Shown here one piece after another: positions 62,881 through 64,000 of a stretch of 64,000 bases of DNA. Position 1 is the first letter of the stretch. Each line of letters starts with the position of its first letter. The position numbers and the translations under genes are program-made. The DNA lies in the NCBI GenBank assembly GCA_017562135.1, contig QEYB01001046.1, forward strand, positions 1,984,001 through 2,048,000. Reading direction: 5' to 3'. Below the pieces are notes generated by a model. That model did not search any database, was not told the origin of the DNA, and saw only the letters and a program-made list of their open reading frames with translations. Source of the DNA: Dipylidium caninum. Taxonomy: Eukaryota; Platyhelminthes; Cestoda; Cyclophyllidea; Dipylidiidae.

Positions 62881-64000
62881 ACGACAGTCGTATAAATACC
62901 AGTTAAATACCTGACTTTGTATAAAGTATCTACACCTTTTGTCGACTTCGTGTTTAACGTTGGCCATGGCATTGACTAAACATTCAATTCTGAACTTATC
63001 CATGTCTCATTCCCAAGCAAAAGTCTGGCTTCTTTCACAACTTTACTTTGTCCGCGTTCTGTCGCTCGATTTTGCTTCCCATTTTACGGGGCCCACAGTG
63101 GTCCAGTGAGAAAGTTGAAATAAGTCCGTTGCCCAGCCTTATTCACTAATGGCGGAACAGTGAGGCGTAGATATGCACAAGTGCAAGAGCATCAGCATCA
63201 AGAAATTGTTTACTTACGACTGTCCTTTCCATGTCTCGAGTAACGTGCTGACTAATGCTAAGACCGGAAAAGGTTTCTTTCGCCGTTCAAAAGGGCTGTG
63301 AATTGTTCCGACACCGGGGCTGGTATCGATGGCGGCGGCGGCGGCGGCGGCGGCGGCTGATGAGGCTGAGGCTCTACTTGAACGTACAGTACACCGGACT
63401 ATTATCCGCACTAGGAAGTCACTGATGCTATACGGAAGTGCGAGAGAGGAATAAAGACTATTTGAGAGTACCGACCTTAAGAATTGATGGTTTTACACAC
63501 CCAAAAGGTCTCAAATTTTGCTGAGCAATACAGGGTAAATCGACGGATTATGCAGCTGGTATATGTGCATACAATTTCATCATACTATTCTTAAAACACT
63601 TCAAATTTGCGAGGTTATTACCGATATTACTGAAAATTGTTGGACATTCTAATGAATAACGCTGTTAAATGCCCCTCTGTGACACTTCTACTTGATTACT
63701 GAACGATGAATTTCAACATAAATGAATCAGGGATTGGTGTTATCTGACGGACATATTGTTAACCATTGGCATTATAATGGCACAGATTTGCATGATGTAG
63801 GGGCGGTGAAGTCTTTTTTTGCGTATACTTTTCTTTCAAATCTTGGTTCTGCACTTCTTACCAATCGCTGCTCGTCGTGGAACGGAGATTAATCAGACGC
63901 GGATAATTTTTTTGTTGACCGGTGAGAGTGATTTGAGCGTGGCAGGAGAAGTGAGCAACCCCGATCAACTAAATGTTAATGATAGGATTCATAGACGGAG
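62881..64000. other. Right-hand flank, no clear gene
   Basis: After the polyadenylation signal the sequence has no secure exon. A GGC microsatellite at 63331-63357 lies inside a short open frame on each strand. The last 500 bases are AT-rich and appear empty. Confidence 0.6.
63331..63357. repeat. (GGC)n microsatellite, nine units
   Basis: Nine GGC/GCG units. On the + strand an ATG at 63329 reads through them as Met plus poly-Ala, then ADEAEALLERTVHRTIIRTR and a short tail to a stop at 63452-63454 that overlaps an AATAAA. The same repeat reads as poly-Ala in an open frame on the - strand (63214-63411). Neither is supported as a gene. Confidence 0.85.

Noticed and set aside
1..64000. tRNA, rRNA, CRISPR array, intact transposon or viral insertion
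   Set aside because: I looked for recognisable signatures by eye on both strands and saw none. A covariance-model or repeat-library search could still find degraded copies.

Overview
The window is nuclear DNA of an animal. Two spliced genes lie on the + strand, with short exons and introns of about 0.25 to 7.4 kb. No operon, rRNA, tRNA, CRISPR array or prokaryotic signal was seen. The organism cannot be proved from the sequence. A compact metazoan such as a parasitic flatworm (cestode or trematode) is my guess, from moderate GC, small exons in kilobase introns and no recognisable intact transposon. All exons were read by eye from splice sites, reading phase and protein similarity; no alignment or RNA data were available.

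Region 1 (about 2971 to 34678) holds a furin-class proprotein convertase (peptidase S8B). Nine segments join without a phase conflict, from the end of the prodomain (RVKR cleavage site followed by DVYHQ) through the whole catalytic domain (Asp, His, oxyanion Asn, Ser) and the P domain, to a C-terminal region. The signal peptide and most of the prodomain were not found and probably lie upstream of base 1. The last exon is unusual. In the P-domain frame it stops at 34209. Removing a candidate 109-base intron (34199-34307) opens a frame that ends in a hydrophobic stretch directly before the stop at 34678. That end looks like a GPI-anchor signal or a tail-less membrane anchor, so the gene could make a soluble and an anchored enzyme.

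Region 2 (about 36521 to 62749) holds a long coiled-coil protein of roughly 850 residues, in about 13 exons. From exon 5 onward all introns are phase 0 and internal exons are multiples of three. I cannot assign it to a family. Its last exon is uncertain: two overlapping frames are possible before a polyadenylation signal at 62875.

The halves differ in composition. The convertase introns are richer in GC and carry many C or G homopolymer runs, including G-quadruplex-like tracts. The coiled-coil gene sits in AT-richer DNA almost free of such runs. The right end (about 62.8 to 64 kb) has a GGC microsatellite within a 41-codon reading frame and no clear gene. Nothing here is an obviously new biological system. 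The terminal exon of the convertase and the unplaced coiled-coil protein are the points most worth checking.
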